NCBI RefSeq assembly: GCF_004348735.1
Contig: NZ_SMKT01000061.1
Coordinates: 1 to 46,842, forward strand
Length of the DNA stretch: 46,842 nucleotides
Reading direction: 5' to 3'
Source of the DNA: Actinomadura sp. KC06
GTDB taxonomy: Bacteria > Actinomycetota > Actinomycetes > Streptosporangiales > Streptosporangiaceae
Below, one piece after another: positions 17,267 through 24,416 of this stretch. Positions within the stretch are counted from its first letter, which is position 1, and every line of letters starts with the position of its first letter. Position numbers and translations under genes: made by a program. A model generated the notes under the pieces. That model worked only from the letters and a program-made list of their open reading frames with translations. It made no database searches and was not told the DNA's origin.

Positions 17267-17770
17267 ATGAGAACCGACCGTGCACTAACTGTCACCTGTA
17301 TGGCGCTCGGGGCGCTAGTGGCCGGCACGGCCTTGGCCGGCTCCGCATCGGCGGCGCCTGACACGTCCGCGCAAAACCAGGTCAATGACCAAATCAACCG
17401 CTTCGGTGGCGTGCAGACCGGTCCAGCGGAAGTCTCCTATGGCGGCGGAACCGCCAAGGTCGTCTTCCAGACCAACGTCGCAGGAACACCAAACTGCCCA
17501 AGCGGCTGGTACTGCTTCTATCAAGAGAAGAACTGGGACGGTCGGCGACTGCAGTTCCAGGACTGCGGCGGCTCCCAGTCACTCGAAGATTACGGATTCA
17601 AAAACCAGGCAAGCTCCCGGCACAACAACTCCAGGCACAAGGTAACTGTCTACGATCGCGACACCGACCCCTGGACGACGCTGTGGGTCATGACAGCACG
17701 CTCCAGCTCCTCCTACGTCGGCGCCTCCGCCGATAACAGAGCCGACCTGTTCTACACCGAATGCGGCTGA
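17267..17770 (+). CDS. Secreted peptidase inhibitor family I36-like protein (beta/gamma-crystallin type)
   Basis: 167 aa with ATG at 17267 and AAAGGA upstream. A Sec signal peptide (MRTDRA, hydrophobic core VTCMALGALVAGTALAG, cleavage near SASAAP) is followed by a ~50 residue linker. The I36/SMPI-like module is seen in CPSGWYCFYQEKNWDGRRLQ and FQDCGGSQSLEDYGF, with cysteine pairs and the Gly-Arg-Arg-Leu turn of crystallin-like domains. Family members include metalloprotease inhibitors, but most are uncharacterised. The stop lies 10 bp before the next gene, so the product probably acts together with the secreted nuclease-like protein outside the cell. Confidence 0.85.
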   Translation: MRTDRALTVTCMALGALVAGTALAGSASAAPDTSAQNQVNDQINRFGGVQTGPAEVSYGGGTAKVVFQTNVAGTPNCPSGWYCFYQEKNWDGRRLQFQDCGGSQSLEDYGFKNQASSRHNNSRHKVTVYDRDTDPWTTLWVMTARSSSSYVGASADNRADLFYTECG

Positions 17771-17780
17771 GGAGGCACCC

Positions 17781-19193
17781 GTGATCCGCTCCCGCATCAC
17801 CCGCGCATTCGCAGCGATCGGCACGACCGCCATTCTCGCGGTGGCCACCGCCGGCCTCACCACCCCCGCCCTGGCCGCGCCGGTCGACCCGGTACAAGGC
17901 TGGTCCACGCTGGAGCTGAAAAGCTGGTCAGCGCTCCCTAAAACCGTCAAGCCCGGCACGGACCTCAAGCAGTACGCCGCGCAATCAGCCGAGGCGACCA
18001 AGCGCAACGCCAACAGCGACGATCCCGCCAATCCAGCGGCGAATCCCACGCCGATGCCGGTCGACACCCGTCCCGGCGCCAGGCAGTTCGCACCCAATTA
18101 CGACTACTACACCCTCGACACCTGCCGCGCACTGCAGGGCGACAACATCGACTTCCAGAAGTACAAGAATCACTTCGCCTACTGCTACGTCGGCACCGGA
18201 TCCATCACCGACTGGGGCCGCGACAAAGACGGCAACGTCATTACGCTGGGCGTCGACACCTTCCGGCTCACCATCACCGGCGAGGGCATCACTGGCGACC
18301 AGAAGATGAAGTTCTGGGCTGCGGTCGACAAATGGACCTCCCACCCCGGAGCATGGAACGACTACCGGTTCCAACTGGACATCTTCTGCTTCGCGCTACC
18401 ACGGGCCAACTGCCAGCCAAACAGCAGATGGGAATCCCACCCACGCAAGGAGTGGAAGTCCACCTACAACAACAAGCCGCTGACATGGACCTTCGATACC
18501 TCAAAGGCGACCGGCGGCGGCGATGGGAAGCACAACGACAAGGACGCCGTCTCTTACTACGAGGCATCCCCGTCAATCAACCTGCCCGACGGGCTACGGC
18601 CGACTAACAGGAACGGATACAAAGTACCGTTCCGATGCGACCGCGCCAGCTACGTCTACGTCGGCGGTGGTTCAACCAAGAAGCCTTACGGCTGCATCTA
18701 TCACGAAGTGCCCGCCACGTTCGCCCTGTCCCGCACCGCCCACGCCAACATCTCCGAGGTGATCCAGCACATCGAAGATGCGCAGACCGGCCAAGGTTCC
18801 AAGACCAAGCCACCCGCAGTGGGTGTGATCATCCCCGGCGGGAAGAAATCCGGACAGCAACTCTCACGCAACTACTACCAGACACACGATGTCGCAGGGA
18901 ACGGCAGCCTAGAGGACAAGTCCCGGGCACAGGTGGTGAGGATCTGCTCCGACCCGCAGTACTACACACAGCCCTACACCACCGGACCAAACGGTGAGGC
19001 CAGAGACTGCGACGAATATCCGATGGCCGCCACCTACCAGAACGCGGCCACAATCGGTTCAACGGGACGGTGGTACTCGGCCAGGCCCCTGAACCGCAGC
19101 CAGAATCGCAGCGCAGGAAATGCCTACAAAAATTGGATGAGGGACGACCACATTCTGGACAGCGACTGGTTCTGGGTACGCATCGACCCATGA
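17781..19193 (+). CDS. Secreted protein with C-terminal NucA/NucB-type deoxyribonuclease domain
   Basis: 470 aa, GTG start with GAGGAGG overlapping the previous stop. A signal peptide (AAIGTTAILAVATAGLTTPA, cleavage near ALAAP) exports it. Residues ~90-360 form a large, beta-rich region with several cysteines that I cannot assign. The C-terminus carries ARDCDEYPMAATYQ (CDEYP at 410-414), the signature of the NucA/NucB family, and a closing KNWMRDDHILDSDWFWVRI. The His/Arg region usually found upstream of CDEYP is weak here, so activity is not certain. It is co-transcribed with the I36 gene and ends just before a strong terminator. Confidence 0.75.
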   Translation: MIRSRITRAFAAIGTTAILAVATAGLTTPALAAPVDPVQGWSTLELKSWSALPKTVKPGTDLKQYAAQSAEATKRNANSDDPANPAANPTPMPVDTRPGARQFAPNYDYYTLDTCRALQGDNIDFQKYKNHFAYCYVGTGSITDWGRDKDGNVITLGVDTFRLTITGEGITGDQKMKFWAAVDKWTSHPGAWNDYRFQLDIFCFALPRANCQPNSRWESHPRKEWKSTYNNKPLTWTFDTSKATGGGDGKHNDKDAVSYYEASPSINLPDGLRPTNRNGYKVPFRCDRASYVYVGGGSTKKPYGCIYHEVPATFALSRTAHANISEVIQHIEDAQTGQGSKTKPPAVGVIIPGGKKSGQQLSRNYYQTHDVAGNGSLEDKSRAQVVRICSDPQYYTQPYTTGPNGEARDCDEYPMAATYQNAATIGSTGRWYSARPLNRSQNRSAGNAYKNWMRDDHILDSDWFWVRIDP

Positions 19194-19220
19194 TCGGCTG
19201 AGCCACTGAGTGGGCAAAGC

Positions 19221-19254
19221 GGGCCGTCCCGCTTCTAGCGAAGCGGGGCGGTCC
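19221..19254 (+). terminator. Rho-independent terminator-like hairpin
   Basis: A 15 bp stem (GGGCCGTCCCGCTTC at 19221-19235 against GAAGCGGGGCGGTCC at 19240-19254, with G-U wobbles) and a TAGC loop, followed by a T-containing tail (TCGTTATCTTT). It closes the I36/nuclease operon. Confidence 0.8.
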
Positions 19255-19272
19255 TCGTTATCTTTGACCGAT

Positions 19273-19800
19273 ATGAGGCCCCCGCCCTTCCAGATCACGG
19301 TCCGTCTCCCAGTCAGCTTCGGCACCTACTTCCTCGCCGAGGAGGAAAGCCCTCTGGAAGACAATGGAGTGGAACAGATCTTCAACACCAACACCCTCGG
19401 CACCGTCACCGGCGAGGGCCATGCCGCCTTCATGGCCGGAACGCACACCGGAGACATCATCCTCACACTCACTGCATCCGACAGCGAGCCGCCCCTCAAC
19501 CTCAGCGACTGGGACATCGTGGTCGACCTCACCTACATCAGCCCGCGGGGAGAAGCAGTGATCATCAAGTCTGGAGGCGAGGAGCACCCTGACCTGCGTG
19601 GCCGCAGCCCCATGCGGGGAGTGCCCGGCAAGTACAAAATTCGGGCACACGCGCGGGGCCGCAGCGCCGGCCACCTCGCAGAAGGGCAGTTCCCCGGCGA
19701 CCAGGAACCGCCCGAACACCACCTCATCTGCGTATGGCCCGCCCCACACGCCGATGAGGGGGAGACAGTACACCAGACCGACTCGTTCGCAGACACATGA
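19273..19800 (+). CDS. Cytosolic hypothetical protein downstream of the nuclease-like gene
   Basis: 175 aa from ATG 19273. There is no signal peptide. The sequence is beta-rich: PFQITVRLPVSFGTYFLAEE, GHAAFMAGTHTGDIILTL, DWDIVVDLTYISPRGEAVI, then GKYKIRAHARGRSAGH and a PPEHHLICVWPAP ending. I have seen this type of C-terminus in hypothetical proteins of actinomycetes but no function is known. A relation to the ComJ/Nin type inhibitors of NucA is conceivable from position and topology, but the sequence likeness is weak. It starts 80 bp after the nuclease-like gene, behind the terminator, so it probably has its own promoter. Confidence 0.65.
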   Translation: MRPPPFQITVRLPVSFGTYFLAEEESPLEDNGVEQIFNTNTLGTVTGEGHAAFMAGTHTGDIILTLTASDSEPPLNLSDWDIVVDLTYISPRGEAVIIKSGGEEHPDLRGRSPMRGVPGKYKIRAHARGRSAGHLAEGQFPGDQEPPEHHLICVWPAPHADEGETVHQTDSFADT

Positions 19801-20118
19801 GGCTATGGCGAGCCATGGGCTGGACTACAAATCAACGCCCCTCGCGCGCATTCCGGGCTGACCCGTTCTTGAAGGCCGGGCGCGACGCACTCTAGCCAGG
19901 GCTGTAGACCGTGCATAAGAGTTGGTCGCAGTCCTCCACCTGCGGCCCAGGTGACAACGAAGCCCTGGTGAAAAACGTGTCTCGCCGAGGTCGGCTCCGT
20001 TCGCAAGGGCGAGATGTACGACGACGAGTCAGGCAGGGCGGAGCAAAACGACCACCCGCGCTATCAGTGCTTTTCTCGAGATCATCGTCGGTTGATATGC
20101 GGCTGAAGGGAGCTGCTC
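19801..20118 (+). other. Gap with a possible small broken gene
   Basis: A GTG at 19911 begins a frame reading HKSWSQSSTCGPGDNEALVK, whose start resembles the KSS-like N-terminus of DUF397. From about 19975 another frame reads CLAEVGSVRKGEMYDDESGR followed by AEQNDHPRYQCF to a stop near 20105. Together they could be one short frameshifted gene. Support is weak and no ribosome binding site is evident. Confidence 0.3.
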
Positions 20119-20880
20119 GTGCCCGCAGATATCCGCCTCACCCGCCGTGGCGTGCTGGGGAATACCGCAGTGGTCATGGGGGGAGCGCTGCTCGGCCTCC
20201 TCGTCGACCCCATCGTGGCCCCGACGCAGGCTTCAACGTGGGCCGCACCCCTTATCCACACGCGCCACCAGTGGCAGGCCCGTCCGCCCAAGGTGGAAGC
20301 GACCGTGCTGGACCGGGCCCCCGACCACATCGTCGTGCACCACACCGCCTCGGCGAACTCCACCGACCAGTCGCTGGAACACGCCTTCGAACTGTCCCGC
20401 GCGATCCAGACCTTCCACATGGACGACAAGGGCTGGGACGACATCGGCCAGCAGCTCACCATCAGCCGCGGCGGCCACCTCATGGAAGGACGCAACCGCA
20501 CCCTGGAAGCCCTCAACGCCGGCCACCACGTCATGGGCGCCCACACCCTCAGCCACAACGACCACACCATCGGCATCGAGAACGAGGGCACCTACATGAC
20601 CGAGAAGCCCACCGAAGAACTGTGGGTGCAACTCGTCGCGACCTGTGCGTGGCTATGTGGTACCTACCAGCTCGATCCGCACGCAGCGATCGTCGGACAC
20701 CGTGACTACAACGCCACCGCCTGCCCCGGCGACGTGCTGTATGCGCTACTGCCGGAGTTGCGCAACCAGGTCGCCGACCGCCTGGGCCAACGGCGTGTAA
20801 CGCAGAGCTTCCCGGCTACGCCCAGCGGGCTTCCCGGACCGCGTTACACCTTCGACCACGGACCGGCGGCAGGGCCCTGA
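20119..20880 (+). CDS. Tat-exported peptidoglycan N-acetylmuramoyl-L-alanine amidase (PGRP type)
   Basis: 253 aa from GTG 20119 with GGGAG upstream. A twin-arginine signal (TRRGVLGNTAVVMGGALLGL) directs export. The Amidase_2/PGRP domain is complete: WQARPP, the zinc-binding HIVVHHTAS, QTFHMDDKGWDDIGQQ, IGIENEGTY and the second zinc site GHRDYNATACPGD. It should cleave the amide bond between muramic acid and the stem peptide, in the cell wall. It is probably independent of the nuclease operon but shares the extracellular theme. Confidence 0.9.
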   Translation: MPADIRLTRRGVLGNTAVVMGGALLGLLVDPIVAPTQASTWAAPLIHTRHQWQARPPKVEATVLDRAPDHIVVHHTASANSTDQSLEHAFELSRAIQTFHMDDKGWDDIGQQLTISRGGHLMEGRNRTLEALNAGHHVMGAHTLSHNDHTIGIENEGTYMTEKPTEELWVQLVATCAWLCGTYQLDPHAAIVGHRDYNATACPGDVLYALLPELRNQVADRLGQRRVTQSFPATPSGLPGPRYTFDHGPAAGP

Positions 20881-20883
20881 GCC

Positions 20884-21258
20884 CCATTCCACCACGGGGG
20901 CGAGCAAGACCTTTGGCAGTTCCGGACACGCTCAGGCGTCGCCTTGCCCACGACCGTGATGTGACTGCAAGCTGTCGCGCCTCCTCCCAGCCCCAGAGCA
21001 ACCTGCTCGATCTCCCCGGCCTGTGACCTTCCGCGCGGGACGACCACCATCGGCAGGTCGGGCAGCGCAGCCAACGACAGCGGATCGTCCGGCGGTAGCG
21101 GCGAGCCTGGCGGGAAGGTCTTACGTTGCAGCTTGGGCAAGTCCTGCGAGATCGTCGGCTGCGCCACCCCAGCGACGCGGCGGCCGCGTTCACTCCCCTG
21201 TGGTCGACGACCGCGAGGAAATACTCGAGCTGGTGAAGATCGACGCTAACGGGGCGCC
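20884..21258 (-). pseudogene. LysR-type regulator with lost start and internal deletion
   Basis: The minus strand reads VDLHQLEYFLAVVDHRGVNA and AAASLG, then in another frame VAQPTISQDLPKLQRKTF, which is the LysR helix-turn-helix. It then jumps directly to LSLAALPDLPMVVVPRGRSQ, a segment of the effector-binding domain normally more than 60 residues further on. There is no start codon before the helix-turn-helix: the catabolic SDR stop lies inside the expected 5' end. The gene was probably destroyed when the catabolic cluster joined here. Confidence 0.7.
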
Positions 21259-22010
21259 ATCCGCAGGGCCCCGTCCAGCCGCAGCGTCTCGCCGTTGAGG
21301 TAGCCGTTCCGCAGGATCTCCAGCGCCAGCGACGCGAACTCGTCACCGTGCCCGAGGCGGGACGGCTGCGGGACGCTGGCGTGCAACGCGGCCCGCACGT
21401 CGTCGCGCATCCGGGACAGAAGGCGGGTGTCCATGATCCCCGGGGCGATCGTGCAGACCCGGATGGACCGGCTCGCCAGATCACGCGCAGCGGTGATCGT
21501 CATGCCGACGATGCCGGCCTTCCCCGCCGTGTAGGCGATCTGCCCGATCTGCCCCTCATAGGCGGCGACCGACGCGGTCAGGACGATCGCGCCGCGCTCG
21601 CCGTCCTCCTCGTCCCGCCGCGCGATGCGCGCCGCGCCCAGCCGCAGCGCGTTGAACGAGCCGAACAGGTTGAGGCGCACGGTCCACTCGAAGTCCTCCA
21701 GCGACGCGGGCTCACCGGCGCGGTCCAGCAGCCGGACCTTGCGGGCGGCGCCGGCGCAGTGCACGAGTCCCCGCAGGCCGCCGCGCTCCTCGGCGACGTC
21801 CAGCGCGGCGGCGAACTGCTCGGCGTCGGTGACGTCCGCGGTGACGAACCGGGCCGCGTCGCCCAGATCCGCTGCCACGGCCTCGCCACCCGAATCCGGC
21901 AGATCGATGATCGTCACCATGGCGCCCGCCGCCACCAGCGACCGTGCCGTGGCCAGGCCGAGGCCGCGGGCCCCTCCGGTGACGGCGGTGGAAACACCTT
22001 CCAAACGCAT
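21246..22010 (-). CDS. SDR family 3-hydroxyacyl-CoA dehydrogenase-like (HSD17B10 type)
   Basis: 254 aa, ATG with GGAAGG 6 bp upstream. Motifs: TGGARGLGLATARSL (NAD binding), DVTDAEQF, HCAGAAR, the catalytic Ser/Tyr/Lys in LTASVAAYEGQIGQIAYTAG and K, and ASRSIRVCTIAPGIMDTRLL. The EGQIGQ(I/V)AY and TIAPGIMDT segments are characteristic of type II 3-hydroxyacyl-CoA dehydrogenases, which oxidise branched or steroid-linked 3-hydroxyacyl-CoA with NAD. It fits the third step of beta-oxidation in the cluster. It is the last gene in the minus-strand set and closes the cluster's left edge. Confidence 0.85.
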   Translation of the reverse strand: MRLEGVSTAVTGGARGLGLATARSLVAAGAMVTIIDLPDSGGEAVAADLGDAARFVTADVTDAEQFAAALDVAEERGGLRGLVHCAGAARKVRLLDRAGEPASLEDFEWTVRLNLFGSFNALRLGAARIARRDEEDGERGAIVLTASVAAYEGQIGQIAYTAGKAGIVGMTITAARDLASRSIRVCTIAPGIMDTRLLSRMRDDVRAALHASVPQPSRLGHGDEFASLALEILRNGYLNGETLRLDGALRMAPR

Positions 22011-22061
22011 GCGATGCCTTCCATGCTCGTAAACGGTTCAGGGCCGATGTCGCCAGGAGGT

Positions 22062-22589
22062 CTATGACGCTTCGGGGCGGGCGGGACGCCAGAAGGCGGC
22101 CAGGAGGAGGGCCGCGCCGAGGCCGCCGGCCAGAGCGGTGATGGTCAGGCCCGTCCAGCCGGACAGGTCGTCGGAGATCCCGAGGGCGCCGTCGAGGGAC
22201 GCGCCGGCGCCCCCCAGCGCGCCGAGTGCGCACGCCACCAGGATGATCATGAGGACGTACTCGTAGCCCTGGCCGGGACGGAAGATGAAGAAGCCGTTGC
22301 GCAGGTGGGCGGTGATGAACGCGACCACCATGGTGCCGACCGCGCCGGCGGCGGCCAGCGGGGTGAGCAGGCCGAGCAGCAGCAGGAGGCCCGCGCCGAG
22401 TTCGGTGCCGGTCGCCATCAGCGCGTGCAGCCTGCCGGGCCGCAGGCCCATCGATTCGAACCAGCCCGCCGTGCCCTCGATCTTCCCGCCGCCGAAAGCG
22501 TGGTTCCAGCCGTGCGCGATCAGCGTCCCGCCCAGGGAAACCCGCAGGACGAAAGACGCGATATCGATGCCCGCCACGTCAACAGCCAT
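22062..22589 (-). CDS. DoxX family membrane protein
   Basis: 175 aa with ATG at 22589. Four membrane segments are evident: FVLRVSLGGTLIAHGWNHAF, ELGAGLLLLLGLLTPLAAAG, GTMVVAFITAHLRNG and a C-terminal pair around LMIILVACALGAL and TITALAGGLGAALLLAAF. The RVSLGGTLIAHGWNHAFGGG start and GFFIFRPGQGYEYVLM loop are DoxX-like. The family is linked to thiosulfate:quinone oxidoreductase subunits and other redox roles, but the function here is unknown. It lies between the SDR and a flavin reductase and may belong to the oxygenase part of the pathway. Confidence 0.85.
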   Translation of the reverse strand: MAVDVAGIDIASFVLRVSLGGTLIAHGWNHAFGGGKIEGTAGWFESMGLRPGRLHALMATGTELGAGLLLLLGLLTPLAAAGAVGTMVVAFITAHLRNGFFIFRPGQGYEYVLMIILVACALGALGGAGASLDGALGISDDLSGWTGLTITALAGGLGAALLLAAFWRPARPEAS

Positions 22590-22645
22590 TCACAGCCCCT
22601 TACCTGTCCTTCGCTTAGGTGTTCTGCGGCGACGTCCACCCGGGT

Positions 22646-23143
22646 TCACACCGCCATGAGGCGCCGGAACCGGCTGCCGTGGAAGACCAGCGGCGGCCTA
22701 CCGGGCTCCGACCGCAGCCGGTGGATCTTCAAGAGCGCGATCGAGTGGTCGCCCGCGGGATGTTCCGCGTACAGCGAGCAGTCCAGCCAGGCGCTGGCGC
22801 CGGGAAGGAACACTCCTCCCTCGGGTCCCGCTTCCCAGCGCACGTCACCGAAGCGATCGCCCCCTGTGCTCGCGAGCCGCAGGCACGCTTCTTCGTGGTC
22901 CTCGGCCAAAATGCTCAAACCGAGCCTCGGCAGGCCGCGTAGCCGCGGCCAGGTCGCGGACGTGTCCTGCATGCACACGGACACGAGCGGCGGCCGCATC
23001 GAGACCGAGGTGAACGAACTCGCGACCATGCCGACGGGTTCGCCCCCGGCCAGGGCGCAGACCGCGGCCACCCCGGACGGGAAGCAGCCGAAGGCCTGTT
23101 TCAGCATCTGGTCGTCGGCGCCCACCGGCTCCATCGCCATCAT
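22646..23143 (-). CDS. Flavin reductase domain protein (HsaB/HpaC-like)
   Basis: 165 aa from ATG 23143 with GAGGAG upstream. The flavin reductase-like fold is seen in LKQAFGCFPSGVAAVCALAG, GMVASSFTSVSMRPPLVSVC and SILAEDHEEACLRLASTGGD, with RFGDVRWE and a C-terminal DHSIALLKIHRL. Such proteins supply reduced FMN/FAD to two-component monooxygenases. No matching oxygenase component is evident next to it, so the partner could be elsewhere in the genome or be one of the cluster's unusual flavoproteins. It lies between DoxX and the CoA-transferase-like gene. Confidence 0.85.
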   Translation of the reverse strand: MMAMEPVGADDQMLKQAFGCFPSGVAAVCALAGGEPVGMVASSFTSVSMRPPLVSVCMQDTSATWPRLRGLPRLGLSILAEDHEEACLRLASTGGDRFGDVRWEAGPEGGVFLPGASAWLDCSLYAEHPAGDHSIALLKIHRLRSEPGRPPLVFHGSRFRRLMAV

Positions 23144-23237
23144 CTGAACACTCCTCGCTCGTAGGTCGCGACCGCGCCGACTGGCCGCGGCGGAACGCCC
23201 GTCACCGGGCGGTCGGGGTGGCGGCGTCGCGCCACGG

Positions 23238-24416
23238 TCATTCGGGAACACGGGCGATCTCGCCGTTCCAGAGGTCGAGCAACGCCCGTCTCCGTTCGGG
23301 ACGGTCGAGGCCTCGCAGGTCCGCGATCCCCCGGTCGGTGACGACGACGTCGATGTCGTGGGAACCGGTCGTCACGGGCCGCGAGAGCCTCTCCACCAGC
23401 GTCGAACGGCCGCGGTGCGCCGACGCGGTCGCGATCACCGACAGGCCGCGGCCGCACACCCCGGCGGCGGCGAAGTCAGGGTGGCCCCCGACCATGCCGG
23501 CGGCCGCGGGTCCCACCCCCTCGACGTTCACCTGTCCTTCCACGTCGATCTCCAGCGCCGAGTTGAGCGCGATCAACGGTGGGAGGTCCGGTGACGACAG
23601 CCGGGTCATGTCGTGGGTCACCTCGACCGGATGCAGGATCGGCCGCCCGTCCGCCCAGTCGTGGAGCCGGTGCGTACCGCTCAGGTAAGCGGCGATGGGC
23701 TCGTCCAACAGCAGCCCCTTCGCGTCGAGATCCACCACCGGATCCGGCAGCAGGCCGGAGTCGATCCGGACGGGTACCGCGAGCGCCGACACCATCGCCT
23801 GCGCGAGCCGCCCGGGGCCGACCTGCACGCGTGCGCCCTCCGGCACGAGCCGGGCGATCCGTCCGGCGATCGCCATGTCCGCGTCGGTCGGTGCGGGGGC
23901 GGCCACCTCGCCTGGTCCGTCGCCGGTCTCACCGATGACGGTGACCATCGCGTCGCGCAACGGCGGCCCGGCGTCCGCGCAGGGGGAGCCGGACGAGACG
24001 ACCGCGGCCATCGGCACACCGGCGTCCACCAGGCCGCGCAACCACCCGACCTCGGCGCCGAAGCGCAGGCCGTCCGGACGCTGGACGACGGCCGCCACCA
24101 GCAGGTCCGGCCGAAGCGGCCCGCGCAGGAGCGCGGGCACGGCCGACAGCCGGGCGGGGACGGCGTGGGCGCGGCCCGCCTCCACCATCGCGCGTGTGCC
24201 GGCGCCTCCGATGAGGACACGCACGTCGGCGAACGCGCCCGGGTCCAGCTCTGGGGCGGGCAACGGCATCCAGCCGAGAACCAGCCGCACCCCCCGGCCC
24301 GCCGCGGCACGGCTCAGCGGACCGTGCAGGATGCGCGGGGTCCCCGGACCGTCCGCGAGCGCGACGCGCGCCCCGGGCTTCACGAGGCGGGCCAGTTCGT
24401 CATCGAGACCGGCCAT
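23238..24416 (-). CDS. Acetyl-CoA hydrolase/4-hydroxybutyrate CoA-transferase family protein, atypical active site
   Basis: 392 aa; ATG at 24416 overlaps the stop of the upstream dehydrogenase (TGATG). C-terminal family motifs are strong: IALNSALEIDVEGQVNVEGV, GMVGGHPDFAAAG, RPVTTGSHDIDVVVTDRGIA and DLRGLDRPERRRALL. The N-terminal half shows RVALADGPGTPRILHG and a family VQVGPGRLAQAMVSAL. At residues 217-230 the usual HTEMISDG...VDL region reads RIDSGLLPDPVVDL, so the Glu that forms the CoA thioester intermediate appears to be Gly221. It may act as a lyase or hydrolase, or bind CoA esters without transferase activity. A 723-residue read-through frame covers it and the next gene, but overlap and motifs support this start. 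Confidence 0.8.
   Translation of the reverse strand: MAGLDDELARLVKPGARVALADGPGTPRILHGPLSRAAAGRGVRLVLGWMPLPAPELDPGAFADVRVLIGGAGTRAMVEAGRAHAVPARLSAVPALLRGPLRPDLLVAAVVQRPDGLRFGAEVGWLRGLVDAGVPMAAVVSSGSPCADAGPPLRDAMVTVIGETGDGPGEVAAPAPTDADMAIAGRIARLVPEGARVQVGPGRLAQAMVSALAVPVRIDSGLLPDPVVDLDAKGLLLDEPIAAYLSGTHRLHDWADGRPILHPVEVTHDMTRLSSPDLPPLIALNSALEIDVEGQVNVEGVGPAAAGMVGGHPDFAAAGVCGRGLSVIATASAHRGRSTLVERLSRPVTTGSHDIDVVVTDRGIADLRGLDRPERRRALLDLWNGEIARVPE

Noticed and set aside
19273..19800. Firm naming of the cytosolic protein as a ComJ/Nin inhibitor
   Set aside because: Position and topology fit, but the residue pattern does not clearly match, so it is left as a hypothesis.
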